DNA of 64,000 nt, taken from Virgibacillus siamensis. GTDB taxonomy: Bacteria > Bacillota > Bacilli > Bacillales > Amphibacillaceae. The translations under genes and the position numbers were made by a program. The stretch's first letter is position 1, and every line of letters starts with the position of its first letter. The notes beneath the pieces are model-generated. The model did no database searches. It was not told the origin of the DNA and worked only from the letters and a program-made list of their open reading frames with translations. The DNA lies in the NCBI RefSeq assembly GCF_900162695.1, contig NZ_FUIH01000007.1, forward strand, positions 930,001 to 994,000, read 5' to 3'. Shown one piece after another: positions 33,611-42,475 of this stretch.

Positions 33611-34666
33611 ATGCGATTTATACTTGGACTGGTTGGGCTGCTGGTTATTGTGGCGGGAGGATTTTATCTTCTGGATAAAACACCCGAGGAGGCAATCAAC
33701 CATACAGCCAATAAGCTGGAGCATAAGAATAATTTAGTGGAAACAAAGAAAATAACGGAACATAATCCAGTTCCGCTTGATGGGGATCTCTATCAGTGGA
33801 TTGGAAAAGATACGGATGATTTAATGGGGAAGTTTGGCAAACCCGTCCGTAAAGATATGAGTGCGTATGGCTATGTATGGTGGGTTTATAAAAAGGGGAA
33901 TAAGCAATACGTTCAGTTTGGTGTAGAAGACAATAAAGTGATGACAATTTATGCAATCGGGGATAATCTTTCGCTTGAACCGATTCACCTTGGCCAGAAG
34001 TACAAAGGTGTTAAAAAAACATTGGATTTTTCAGACGAGGTGACGTATAGTTCCGGTTTATCTTCATATACATTTAAACTGAAAAATCGGGAATTGGAAT
34101 CACGACCACTGGCAAAGTTAACGGATCAAATCTTTATGCAGTGTTATATGGATACATTTACAAATAAACTTTCCTCTGTTCGTATCGCAACAGGTGAAGT
34201 ATTATTGGAGCATCGCCCGTACGCAATGGAATATCGCGGGAAATTGCCGGCGAAACCGGACTTGTCCAAGTCTGTTTGGGATAAGGTGGAAAACGGCATG
34301 GAAAAACAAATATTTGATATAACGAATGTCATGCGATCAACCCATGGGAAATCATCATTAAAATGGAATAAGGAAATCAGCAAGGTTGCATTTAAGCATA
34401 GTAAAGATATGGCGGTGAACAATTACTTTTCCCATTACAGCAAAAATGGTGCGGGGTTAAAAGAACGTCTTGCTTCCCAGGAAGTATATTACCGGGCAGC
34501 AGGAGAAAACATTGCAGCAAAGTATCCTGACGCTCCATCAGCTATGAATGGATGGCTGAACAGTAAAGGACATCGGGAGGCACTGCTGAATGATGGCTAT
34601 ACGCATCTTGGTGCAGGCGTATACCACTTCTATTACACCCAAAACTTTTTGCAATTACCTCGATAA
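33611..34666 (+). CDS. ylbC: CAP-domain protein YlbC
   Basis: A 351-residue protein with one N-terminal membrane anchor or signal (FILGLVGLLVIVAGGFYLL), a CAP-associated N-terminal domain (about 55-205) and a C-terminal CAP/SCP domain (about 230-350) with motifs VAFKHSKDMAVNNYFSH and GENIAAKYP. CAP domains in spore formers are exported and of unknown catalytic role. Order and domain layout equal B. subtilis YlbC. Start at ATG 33611 after GAAGAGGGG. Confidence 0.88.
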   Translation: MRFILGLVGLLVIVAGGFYLLDKTPEEAINHTANKLEHKNNLVETKKITEHNPVPLDGDLYQWIGKDTDDLMGKFGKPVRKDMSAYGYVWWVYKKGNKQYVQFGVEDNKVMTIYAIGDNLSLEPIHLGQKYKGVKKTLDFSDEVTYSSGLSSYTFKLKNRELESRPLAKLTDQIFMQCYMDTFTNKLSSVRIATGEVLLEHRPYAMEYRGKLPAKPDLSKSVWDKVENGMEKQIFDITNVMRSTHGKSSLKWNKEISKVAFKHSKDMAVNNYFSHYSKNGAGLKERLASQEVYYRAAGENIAAKYPDAPSAMNGWLNSKGHREALLNDGYTHLGAGVYHFYYTQNFLQLPR

Positions 34667-34703
34667 GATTTGGAAAGGTATGGTTGTTGTGCATTTTCTT
34701 TCT

Positions 34704-34732
34704 CACGCGAATTTGCCTAGTATCATACCATA
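34704..34732 (+). promoter_or_regulatory. possible late-sporulation promoter before ylbD
   Basis: CATACCATA (34724-34732) fits the sigma-K type -10 CATANNNTA, with an AC pair 17 bases upstream in the -35 position. Weak, but the downstream product is a spore coat type protein. Confidence 0.3.
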
Positions 34733-34765
34733 TTAGAAGAGACATCCAAACCGAGGTGAGTGAGT

Positions 34766-35146
34766 ATGCATGATGTAGATCTGGATCCGTCAGTTAAGGA
34801 ATTCAAAACGTTTATGAATAACCATCCCAAACTAATTGAAGAAGTAAGAAGAAATGGGCGGGAATGGCAGGAATATTATGAAAAATGGGCATTGCTGGAT
34901 GAAGATGATCCATTTTGGGATGAATATAAGGAAAGAAACAGAACAGGTGGAAAACACCCTGAGTTCTTCAGTAAGATGATGGATATGACCGAGAAAATGG
35001 ACGCTGAAAAAGTTCAAAAGCAAGTAAAGCAATTAAATCAAACCATTTCAATCATCCAGGAGATGCTGGGAAAGGTACAAAATAACCGAAAACCGACACA
35101 GCCTTTCGGAAACATAAATAATCCGTTTAACTGGAACAGGGATTAG
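34766..35146 (+). CDS. ylbD: YlbD-like spore coat protein
   Basis: A 126-residue acidic protein with an aromatic-rich centre (REWQEYYEKWALLDEDDPFWDEY) and a polar Asn/Pro tail. It matches the YlbD family, reported as a coat component in B. subtilis. I use the ATG at 34766, seven bases after GAGGTG; the GTG six bases upstream overlaps the ribosome binding site. Confidence 0.82.
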   Translation: MHDVDLDPSVKEFKTFMNNHPKLIEEVRRNGREWQEYYEKWALLDEDDPFWDEYKERNRTGGKHPEFFSKMMDMTEKMDAEKVQKQVKQLNQTISIIQEMLGKVQNNRKPTQPFGNINNPFNWNRD

Positions 35147-35157
35147 GCGGGATACAA

Positions 35158-35391
35158 ATGCAGCGAAATACGTACAAAGCACTTTATGAAAATCCATCCT
35201 ATATTAATTTTGTAAGGCAGAATCCAATTTGGTACCGATATCTGACAAGGGAGCCGGACTGTATCCGGGAAATTGAAAGGGAAGCTAAGGTTTATTATGG
35301 CAAGACTCTTCCGCAGCGGGTTGAAAAGTTTGGTAATCATTTGCAGATGATTCATCTGTTTGCGCAACTCGCGGGCAGCATAAAGGATTAG
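35158..35391 (+). CDS. ylbE: YlbE-like protein
   Basis: A 77-residue protein reading MQRNTYKALYENPSYINFVR, then WYRYLTREP, typical of the YlbE family. Function unknown. It follows ylbD by 11 bases and is probably cotranscribed. Confidence 0.85.
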   Translation: MQRNTYKALYENPSYINFVRQNPIWYRYLTREPDCIREIEREAKVYYGKTLPQRVEKFGNHLQMIHLFAQLAGSIKD

Positions 35392-35449
35392 AAAGTTTCC
35401 ATTTAAATCTTCCTCCTTACATGATATGATGAAATTGGAGGTGGATTAA

Positions 35450-35884
35450 ATGATTGGTACGATGGAGTATGTGGATATTCTTGATTATTCTGAGTCGTTG
35501 GGAAAGATGATACTGAATTCAGAAACAGCGGAAGCCTACAATGACTCCCGGAACGCTTTAATAGAAGATGAGGAAGCACAGCGGCTTATTGCATCTTTTA
35601 ATGATATAAAGGGTCACTATGAGGATGTGCAGCGATTTGGCAGATACCACCCTGATTATAATGAAATTATGAAGAAAGTACGCACAGCCAAACGTGAAAT
35701 GGATATGAATGATAAAGTAGCAGCATTCAAAATTGCTGAACGCAACCTGCAAAAGCTTCTTGATGAAGTCAGCAGCTATGTCGCGTTAAGTGTCAGTGAA
35801 GATATAAAAGCGCCTAAAGATGGTGCAGCACTTGTACATGGAGGATGCGGCAGCGGGGGTAAATGCGGATGCAAAGCTTCATAA
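35450..35884 (+). CDS. ylbF: YlbF, RNase Y-specificity (Y-complex) factor
   Basis: A 144-residue helical protein of the YlbF/YmcA family. In B. subtilis YlbF, YmcA and YaaT form a complex that directs RNase Y cleavage and is needed for competence, sporulation and biofilm formation; the complex carries [4Fe-4S] clusters. Cysteines suited to cluster binding are seen in the C-terminal GGCGSGGKCGCKAS. Start ATG after GGAGGTGG. Confidence 0.92.
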   Translation: MIGTMEYVDILDYSESLGKMILNSETAEAYNDSRNALIEDEEAQRLIASFNDIKGHYEDVQRFGRYHPDYNEIMKKVRTAKREMDMNDKVAAFKIAERNLQKLLDEVSSYVALSVSEDIKAPKDGAALVHGGCGSGGKCGCKAS

Positions 35885-35953
35885 AAGGATATATTGATAA
35901 GTTTCGTTTGTTTTGATAAACTGACATAAATGAAATGTAAGCGAGGACATACT

Positions 35954-36229
35954 ATGAGATCGAATCGTCAAGGTTTAATCGTCTGGTTTCAACATATGAA
36001 AAACTTGAAACATATAAAACGATACGGGCATATGATTTATGCATCCAAAAAATTAAAATATGCTGTTCTGTATGTGGACCAGGATCAACTGGAAGATGTT
36101 GAGAACAAATTATTAAAGCATTCGTTCGTGTCCAAAGTAGATCAGTCACAGAAACCTTTTGTCCGGACAGATTATGAAAATGCCAAACCGGATAAGGCAA
36201 AACAATACGATTATAAAATGGGAATATAA
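35954..36229 (+). CDS. ylbG: UPF0298 family protein YlbG
   Basis: A 91-residue small protein with the family stretch QGLIVWFQHMKNLKHIKRYG and KSFVSKVDQS-like second half. Function unknown. Start is the ATG after GCGAGGA; an upstream in-frame ATG would add eight residues. It is followed at once by a strong terminator. Confidence 0.85.
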   Translation: MRSNRQGLIVWFQHMKNLKHIKRYGHMIYASKKLKYAVLYVDQDQLEDVENKLLKHSFVSKVDQSQKPFVRTDYENAKPDKAKQYDYKMGI

Positions 36230-36262
36230 CCTTTGCGAAAAAGTTTTCGCAAAGGTTTTTTT
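36230..36262 (+). terminator. terminator of the ylbD-G group
   Basis: A perfect 12-bp stem CCTTTGCGAAAA with TTTTCGCAAAGG and a 2-base loop, followed by eight T residues. Confidence 0.9.
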
Positions 36263-36556
36263 AGCACCTAAAGGTTGAGGACAAAGTTGCTGTCTTCAAA
36301 TCATTTAGAACATAAAAAAACCTGCAGACAAAAGTTCTGCAGGTCCCTTTGTTTCCTTGTCCAGAAAACAAAAAGGCAAAGGGAGAGGAGAAACCGGAGG
36401 AAGAACTTATGGGGAAGTGTAAGTCTTCTCCGTGTATGAAACAACCAATCAATTAGCTGCTTCATATGTTATTATGGACATGGAATTGAAATATATACAC
36501 ATTAAATTGAATTTTTGATAGGATTAATATCGGGACATGTCATTTGAGGTGGATTT
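36263..36556. other. ylbG-rsmD gap with an orphan hairpin and possible small ORF
   Basis: No firm gene. ACCTGCAG (36320-36327) and CTGCAGGT (36337-36344) form a hairpin with a T-run only on the minus strand, as if ending an unseen minus-strand transcript. A plus-strand frame ends at 36456 with MGKCKSSPCMKQPIN, whose ATG (36409) has an excellent GGAGGA eight bases upstream; read from a TTG at 36349 it would be about 35 residues. Confidence 0.35.
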
Positions 36557-37129
36557 ATGCGGATAATAGCAGGAACATGTAAAGGCAGACAACTTCAGCC
36601 AGTAACGGGAAAGTCAACCCGGCCTACCACAGATAAGGTAAAAGAAGCAGTGTTTCAGATGATTGGACCATTTTTTAATGGTGGAAACTGTTTGGATCTT
36701 TTCGCTGGAAGTGGTTCCTTGGGATTGGAAGCGCTGAGTCGCGGGATGGCTCACGGGGTGTTTGTGGATAAACATCCAAAAGCAATACATACAATTCATG
36801 GTAATGTAAAAACATTAAACATGGAAGAAAAAACGGAAATATTTCGTGCGGATGCTTTTCGTGCATTACAAGCTGCATCAAAAAGAAACCTGCAATTTGA
36901 TTTGGTTTTTCTTGATCCGCCTTATGGGAAAGTAAATTATGAAAAATTACTTGAAAAAATTGACGGTTTGCAGCTTTTGACGAAAAATGGCATGATTTAT
37001 TGTGAACATGATACATCGGAACAGCTCGCACCGGAAATCGGGAACTTTTCAATTATGAAACATGCTGATTATGGCGGTACGATAGGCGTTACCATCTATA
37101 AGAGAAAAGAAGGGAGAGATCGCTATTGA
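36557..37129 (+). CDS. rsmD: 16S rRNA (guanine-966-N2)-methyltransferase
   Basis: A 190-residue SAM-dependent methyltransferase that modifies the small ribosomal subunit. The SAM-binding LDLFAGSGSLGLEALSRG (about residues 40-57) and the catalytic DPPYG (about 121-125) are typical. Preceded by AGGTGG. Its TGA overlaps the TTG start of coaD, so translation is coupled. Confidence 0.95.
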   Translation: MRIIAGTCKGRQLQPVTGKSTRPTTDKVKEAVFQMIGPFFNGGNCLDLFAGSGSLGLEALSRGMAHGVFVDKHPKAIHTIHGNVKTLNMEEKTEIFRADAFRALQAASKRNLQFDLVFLDPPYGKVNYEKLLEKIDGLQLLTKNGMIYCEHDTSEQLAPEIGNFSIMKHADYGGTIGVTIYKRKEGRDRY

Positions 37130-37602
37130 CAAGGCTGGCAATTTGTCCGGGAAGTTTTGATCCTGTTACATATGGACATTTGGATATTATTGAGCGGGGG
37201 GCAAGCATTTTTGATCATGTGATTGTTGTTGTTTTTAATAATCAGTCCAAGGCACCATTATTCACTGTTGAGGAAAGGCTGGAATTACTGAAACAATCGA
37301 CTGGGCATTTATTGAACGTTTCAGTTGATTCATCCAGTGAGCTGTTAATTGACTATGCAACACAAAAAAACGCGCAAGCAGTTCTGCGTGGATTACGGGC
37401 AGTGAGTGACTTTGAATACGAAATGCAAATTACTTCGATGAACAGGAAACTGAATGAAAATATTGAGACATTGTTTATGATGACAAATAATCAATATTCA
37501 TTCTTAAGTTCAAGCATTGTGAAAGAAGTAGCTAAATATAAAGCAAACGTGTCAGATTTAGTGCCGAAGCCAGTGGAAGAAGCGCTGAACAGAAAATATT
37601 AA
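37126..37602 (+). CDS. coaD: phosphopantetheine adenylyltransferase
   Basis: A 158-residue enzyme catalysing the fourth step of coenzyme A synthesis, transfer of AMP to 4'-phosphopantetheine. Nucleotidyltransferase motif GSFDPVTYGH lies at about 8-17 and the ATP-binding SFLSSSIVKEVA near 125-136. The start is TTG within a TTGA overlap with rsmD, preceded by AAGGGAGAG. Confidence 0.96.
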   Translation: MTRLAICPGSFDPVTYGHLDIIERGASIFDHVIVVVFNNQSKAPLFTVEERLELLKQSTGHLLNVSVDSSSELLIDYATQKNAQAVLRGLRAVSDFEYEMQITSMNRKLNENIETLFMMTNNQYSFLSSSIVKEVAKYKANVSDLVPKPVEEALNRKY

Positions 37603-37614
37603 GATATCAAAGAT

Positions 37615-37653
37615 AGGAGGCTGTCCGTGGATGGATTAGCCTCCCCTTTTTTT
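37615..37653 (+). terminator. terminator of rsmD-coaD
   Basis: GGAGGCT (37616-37622) pairs with AGCCTCC (37638-37644), followed by CC and seven T residues. It overlaps the 3' end of convergent ylbJ. Confidence 0.75.
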
Positions 37654-38853
37654 GTATAATCGGTTAATCAGAATTAATGCAGCTAACAGCAAGCCGGAGA
37701 ATGTAATCACTGGTCCGGCAATATCGAGATATTGCATGATATTTCCCCATGTACTGTCGGCCGGACCGTTTGAAACAGGTACCCCCTTAAAGTCAAAGGA
37801 AGTTCTGTTTAAATATAACGGTTTGAACAAAACCAAGGTTAAAATACCAGCAAAAACACCATGCAGTATCCGTGCGAAGAAATAGGGGCTGAACCTTATA
37901 TCGGTCTTGGCAATTATACTTGCAACCTGGGCTTGTACAGAAAATCCGTTAAAGCCAAGAATAAAGCTGACGACCATAAACTTTGCAAGCAGGTTTGCTG
38001 TTTCGGTTTGTGAGATAGCTTTGGCACCTTGTGTTATTTCAAACAATCCGGAAAACAGCGGCAATGCAAGTTCTATGGGCAATGAAAGGACTTTCAGGAC
38101 ATAGGCGAGCATTGAGGCGATCAGTGGTGACACACCGATAATGAATAACAGTTTGGTAATGACGGAAAATAGAATAATAAAACCGCCGACCATAACAAGT
38201 GTTTTAATTGAATTTAATACAGCATCACCGACAATTTGCCCAAATGGCCGTTGATCGTTCATTCTTGACCGGTGCATTTCCCTGAATGCCTGAATGATGG
38301 AAGGTTTTCGTTTTTCCACTTTTGTCCTGGAATGTTCACTGTCACGTCCATAAAATCGCATGCAGATTCCAACGAGTGCATTGCCAATGTAATGTGAAGC
38401 GGCAAGTAAAACCCCAAGCTTCATATCGTAAAAAAAGCCAACAGATACTGCCCCGAAAATAAACAGTGGACTCGAAGCATTTGTAAAAGAAACAAGTCGT
38501 TCCGCTTCTACTTGAGACAGCTGTTCTTCCTCACGTAACCTTGCTGATATTTTTGCTCCGGTTGGATAACCGCTGGCCATACCCATTGCCCATGCAAAAC
38601 TTCCAGCACCAGGAACTTTGAAAAGCGGCCGCATAATAGGTTCAAACAAAACACCGATAAATTTGACGACGCCAAAGCCGATTAACAGTTCCGCGGTTAT
38701 AAAAAATGGCAATAACGATGGAAATACAACTTCCCACCACATACTTAATCCCCGGAGGCTTGCTTCAAATGCCTGATCGGGATATTTAATTAACGAAAAG
38801 GCGATGAATACAGTGGTCCCTGACAAAAGGATAGTTTTAATTTTTTGAATCAA
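37636..38853 (-). CDS. ylbJ: sporulation integral membrane protein YlbJ
   Basis: A 405-residue membrane protein with about ten helices and nucleoside-recognition (Gate) domains; in B. subtilis it is made in the mother cell and required for heat-resistant spores. Recognisable parts are WEVVFPSLLPFFITAELLIG and ASGYPTGAKISA. Start is a TTG about seven bases after AGGGGG. ylbK, which lies next in B. subtilis, is absent here. Confidence 0.9.
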   Translation of the reverse strand: MIQKIKTILLSGTTVFIAFSLIKYPDQAFEASLRGLSMWWEVVFPSLLPFFITAELLIGFGVVKFIGVLFEPIMRPLFKVPGAGSFAWAMGMASGYPTGAKISARLREEEQLSQVEAERLVSFTNASSPLFIFGAVSVGFFYDMKLGVLLAASHYIGNALVGICMRFYGRDSEHSRTKVEKRKPSIIQAFREMHRSRMNDQRPFGQIVGDAVLNSIKTLVMVGGFIILFSVITKLLFIIGVSPLIASMLAYVLKVLSLPIELALPLFSGLFEITQGAKAISQTETANLLAKFMVVSFILGFNGFSVQAQVASIIAKTDIRFSPYFFARILHGVFAGILTLVLFKPLYLNRTSFDFKGVPVSNGPADSTWGNIMQYLDIAGPVITFSGLLLAALILINRLYKKRGG

Positions 38854-39059
38854 TGGAAAGCCCCCTAAACTAACCTGTCCCTGTACTTCTTTCTCTCATA
38901 GTAGTAAACTGGTTCTAGCGTATTTTGATTATTATTAATGTGCTTGTTTCAAGTTGAACAAGTCTATACAAATATACGCGCATACATATAACTTTTATGC
39001 CATAGACTTTGTAATATTCCAGAGTAGTTGTGGTACTTGAAACTGGAAGGAGTCCTAAC

Positions 39060-40085
39060 ATGAATGTCAATAAAAAACATATTGCGGCGTTTATTATCGT
39101 TATCCTGGCTGCGTTTTTCATTTCGGCTTATCAGCTTCCGTATTATGTGTACAAGCCGGGGGGAGCGGACGCACTAAATCCGATTGTTGAGGTTGAAGGT
39201 GGGTATTCAAGCAAAGGTGATATGCATCTTGTAACGGTCCGTGGCGGGCAAGTAACGCCAATTCAATATGTTTGGGCAAAGATTATGCCACATCAGGAAT
39301 TACATCCGATCAGTGAAATCATGCCTGAAGGTGTTTCGGAAGAGGAATACTTTCATGCACAGCTTCGGATGATGGATTCATCCCAGGAGAAAGCAGTTGC
39401 CGTCGCCTATAAGGCAGCTAATAAAGATATTTCCATTCAATATAAGGGTGTATATGTAGTATCAGTTGTAAAAAATATGCCTGCGGACGGCAAGCTGAAA
39501 CCGGCTGATCGGATTACCGGTATTGATGGAAAAAAGATTAAGAAAGCCGAGGATTTAATAAACTATGTAAAAGCTAAAGAAGCCGGCGATACCATTACCT
39601 TGAAAATAGTTCGGAATGGCAAAAAACTTACGAAAGAAATAAAACTTCAAACATTTGAGAAACTGGACGGAAAAGTGGGAATAGGTATTCGTTTAGTCAC
39701 TGATCGCGGAGTGGAAGTTAACCCGGAGGTAAACTTTTCAAGTGGGAAAATTGGCGGACCAAGTGCAGGATTAATGTTTTCCCTTGAAATATATGATCAG
39801 CTTACCAAGAAAGACTTGACAAAGGGCTATCAAATTGCCGGTACGGGTGAAGTGGATTATGAAGGAAATGTTATGCGAATCGGCGGTATCGATAAGAAAG
39901 TAATTGCAGCTGATGAAGAAGGCTGTGATGTATTCTTTGCTCCAAATGAAAATGGAGCAAAAAATTCGAATTATAAAGTTGCAAAAAAAACCGCTGAGGA
40001 AATTGGTACAGATATGAAAATCGTGCCGGTCGATACATTTGAAGACGCTTTGCATTATCTGCAAGAAATGGAACCAGGAAAATAA
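39060..40085 (+). CDS. ylbL: membrane-anchored PDZ-Lon protease YlbL (DdcP)
   Basis: A 341-residue protein with one N-terminal membrane helix (about 8-26), a PDZ domain (about 125-200) and a Lon-type protease domain. The Ser-Lys dyad is seen as GGPSAGLMFSLE (Ser near 235) and GGIDKKVIAA (Lys near 279). In B. subtilis YlbL (DdcP) cleaves the division inhibitor YneA to release the DNA-damage checkpoint. Start at ATG after GGAAGGAG; ten upstream in-frame codons precede that site. Confidence 0.92.
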   Translation: MNVNKKHIAAFIIVILAAFFISAYQLPYYVYKPGGADALNPIVEVEGGYSSKGDMHLVTVRGGQVTPIQYVWAKIMPHQELHPISEIMPEGVSEEEYFHAQLRMMDSSQEKAVAVAYKAANKDISIQYKGVYVVSVVKNMPADGKLKPADRITGIDGKKIKKAEDLINYVKAKEAGDTITLKIVRNGKKLTKEIKLQTFEKLDGKVGIGIRLVTDRGVEVNPEVNFSSGKIGGPSAGLMFSLEIYDQLTKKDLTKGYQIAGTGEVDYEGNVMRIGGIDKKVIAADEEGCDVFFAPNENGAKNSNYKVAKKTAEEIGTDMKIVPVDTFEDALHYLQEMEPGK

Positions 40086-40087
40086 GC

Positions 40088-40116
40088 AAAGGGACCCTGC
40101 GTGACAGGGTCTCTTT
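40088..40116. terminator. bidirectional terminator between ylbL and tmcAL
   Basis: AAAGGGACCCTG (40088-40099) pairs with CAGGGTCTCTTT (40105-40116, one mismatch) around a 5-base loop between convergent genes. Confidence 0.75.
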
Positions 40117-41332
40117 ACATTTGAGTGATAATTGGCGGATTTAGTTCCTGGTCATGAAATGCTTTTTGTTTACCGGTTGCTAAAACACTATAATATGCGT
40201 TGTCAGCCTTTTCTTCCAAGTACAGTAGTGAACTTGATGTACGGTTTAAGTTGGAAATAAGCGGTACTTCCATTCTCTTTTTTTGCACATTTAGAAAGGA
40301 TTGACCTTTCGCAGTCATACCAAGCAGGCGAACAAATGGAACGGTCGGGTTCTTTCTGGCAAATATCAGGTCATTTTTTTTTGTGTTGGTTAGCAGATGG
40401 ACAAATATACGCTGCAGTCGTGTCCATGTATAGCGTTTTGTTTTTATCTGCCCCATCCAATCAACAAAGGAGATTGCTTCATTTGCTGTTCGTTTGATGC
40501 GGTGTTCCAATCCTTCATCAACTCCGCTTATCATAGCAATTTCACCTGTCGTCATCGTTTTAACACGGTATTGCAGGATTGGGAAGTACAGCTCCCAGTC
40601 GTGCCATATTCCGGATGACTGCTTATATTCATCCAGTTGTTGTGTTGTCCCGGCAGGCATGGTTTTAGCCAAGTCGGGTGTAATGGACTTATCCGCAAGC
40701 AATTCTTTTCGAATGCTTGTGGCGCTGGCAACGGTCCCTGTGTAGTTTTGATCGTGATAGTTACTATTTGTACGCTTGATGGTTAACGGTTCAATAGGCA
40801 GGTTATTTTCCAAAATTGTTTTAACGTACCCGAAACCAAGGATATTATTCGGTCGTGACAAATCCATTTCTGATGCAGCCAGTCCAATTTCCTGGTAAGC
40901 CATTCTGCTGGCTTCCGGAAACGATAATCCCTGACCAAGTGCTTCTTTCAGAGTTTTTCGGAATGTGTTTTCGTTATCCACGAACCGCTCGAATCCCTTT
41001 TTGAAATGGGAGACATCGCCAGATTCACTGCCGAAGCAAATACTGGATACACCGATTTCATTTAACGTCTGTACAGAACCCTTCGTGAACAAATCACTGC
41101 TCTGCACAGCATATGCGTACGGAAGTTCCAAAACGATGTCAATTCCTGCAGACAGTGCGGCTTTGGTCCGGTGGAATTTATCGATGATTGCCGGTTCGCC
41201 GCGCTGCAAAAAATTCCCGCTCATAACCGCTATCATGCAATCCGCATCAGCGGCTTTTTGGGATTCCTGTATATGGTACACATGCCCATTGTGAAAAGGA
41301 TTATATTCGACGATTACACCACAGGCTTTCAT
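40115..41332 (-). CDS. tmcAL: tRNA(Met) cytidine acetate ligase TmcAL
   Basis: A 405-residue nucleotidyltransferase-like protein (formerly YlbM) that makes N4-acetylcytidine at the elongator tRNA-Met wobble position from acetate and ATP. The ATP-binding VEYNPFHNGH lies at residues 7-16, and GDVSHF/SVQTLNEIGVSSICFGSE and SATSIRKEL segments are family-specific. Start is the ATG of MKACGVIVEYN after AAGGA; the open frame extends 20 non-conserved codons further. Confidence 0.93.
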   Translation of the reverse strand: MKACGVIVEYNPFHNGHVYHIQESQKAADADCMIAVMSGNFLQRGEPAIIDKFHRTKAALSAGIDIVLELPYAYAVQSSDLFTKGSVQTLNEIGVSSICFGSESGDVSHFKKGFERFVDNENTFRKTLKEALGQGLSFPEASRMAYQEIGLAASEMDLSRPNNILGFGYVKTILENNLPIEPLTIKRTNSNYHDQNYTGTVASATSIRKELLADKSITPDLAKTMPAGTTQQLDEYKQSSGIWHDWELYFPILQYRVKTMTTGEIAMISGVDEGLEHRIKRTANEAISFVDWMGQIKTKRYTWTRLQRIFVHLLTNTKKNDLIFARKNPTVPFVRLLGMTAKGQSFLNVQKKRMEVPLISNLNRTSSSLLYLEEKADNAYYSVLATGKQKAFHDQELNPPIITQM

Positions 41333-41519
41333 AAAGTCACATCCTTGCAATATATTGGTATTAATTGTATCAAAAAAAGAAAAAGTGCGCATTGTTGCAA
41401 ATGGTTATGTATGAACAGAACGGGAATACTGATTTGTAAGCTGTTCGTTAGTTTGTTTTGATTTATCCAAAATACCAATGAACACTGCTTTAAAAGTATC
41501 CAACTGTAAAGAAAAAATG

Positions 41520-41548
41520 TTGACAAAAGATGATTTTCCTTTTAAAAT
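41520..41548 (+). promoter_or_regulatory. sigma-A promoter of yceD-rpmF
   Basis: Perfect TTGACA (41520-41525) and TAAAAT (41543-41548) with a 17-bp spacer, about 28 bases before the first start codon. The strongest promoter sequence in the ylb region, as expected for a ribosomal protein operon. Confidence 0.85.
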
Positions 41549-41575
41549 AACTCTTGTTGCCATGAGGTGATAAAA

Positions 41576-42106
41576 ATGAAATTTACTGTAGGTCAAATTA
41601 AGAAAAATGCCTACAATGAGCCTTTTGAATTTGATGAGTGGGTAGATGTTTCTGAACTGGAAAAGATGAATAATGATATACGAAAGATTGATCCTGTAAA
41701 TGTTTATGGGACAGTTTTCGATGAGGGTGATGAAATTATTTTTTCTTGTTCAATTGATGGTAAAATGATTTTGCCATGCGCCCGTACATTAGTAGATGTG
41801 CCATACCCTTTCGAAATTAAGGCTACTGAGGTGTTTTCCGAATCGATCTATAATAATGATGAGGAACTGGAAGATGAAATTCATCCAATTGATGGAGAAG
41901 TACTTGACTTAACTCCACTTATCAAGGAAAATATTTTATTAGAGGTTCCATATCGGGTATTTTCCAAAGATGAAAATGCCACCAGTCAAGCTCCAACAGA
42001 AGGAGAAGGCTGGGAATTAATTTCAGAGGATGCCAATGAAAAAAAGATTGACCCCCGTTTTAAGAAACTGGAGTCATTACTTAATAATGAGGAGAAAGAA
42101 AAATAG
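41576..42106 (+). CDS. ylbN: DUF177 (YceD) family protein
   Basis: A 176-residue acidic protein whose core includes SCSIDGKMILPCARTL, the YceD/DUF177 signature with two Cys. In most bacteria it is paired with rpmF, as here (49 bases upstream); in other organisms it is linked to 23S rRNA processing. Start is the ATG at 41576 after GAGGTG. Confidence 0.9.
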   Translation: MKFTVGQIKKNAYNEPFEFDEWVDVSELEKMNNDIRKIDPVNVYGTVFDEGDEIIFSCSIDGKMILPCARTLVDVPYPFEIKATEVFSESIYNNDEELEDEIHPIDGEVLDLTPLIKENILLEVPYRVFSKDENATSQAPTEGEGWELISEDANEKKIDPRFKKLESLLNNEEKEK

Positions 42107-42155
42107 GAATTATTTATTCTGGTTTTTGCTTTCATGTTTGAAGGAGGTGTAAGTC

Positions 42156-42332
42156 ATGGCAGTACCAAAGCGTAGAACTTCCAAAAAGGTGAAAAATCAA
42201 CGTCGTACCCATAAAAAGCTGCATGTACCTGGCATGGTAGAATGCTCAAACTGTGGTGAATTGACAAAACCGCATCATGTATGTAAATCATGCGGACACT
42301 ATGACGGGAAAGAAGTCGTATCAGAAGCATAA
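42156..42332 (+). CDS. rpmF: 50S ribosomal protein L32
   Basis: A 58-residue zinc-ribbon ribosomal protein: MAVPKRRTSKKVKNQRRTHK start, then CSNCGE and CKSCGH supplying four Cys zinc ligands (the zinc-binding form of L32). Preceded by AAGGAGGTG and followed by a terminator. Confidence 0.97.
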   Translation: MAVPKRRTSKKVKNQRRTHKKLHVPGMVECSNCGELTKPHHVCKSCGHYDGKEVVSEA

Positions 42333-42340
42333 ATGAAACG

Positions 42341-42376
42341 AAACAGATCACTGTTATAGAGTGATCTGTTTTTTTA
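42341..42376 (+). terminator. terminator of yceD-rpmF
   Basis: A perfect 11-bp stem AAACAGATCAC with GTGATCTGTTT and a long T-run. Confidence 0.85.
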
Positions 42377-42475
42377 TGTTTTTAATATCATTCGATCCAT
42401 GTCAGCCATCGCTAATATATTCCTGAATAATATGCTACAATTAATGCAGTACACGAATAGAGAGGAATTCAATGA

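Noticed and set aside
36301..36466. Minus-strand frames between rsmD and ylbG
   Set aside because: They lack a ribosome binding site and run through the terminator hairpin; I keep only the hairpin and the plus-strand micro-ORF as open questions.
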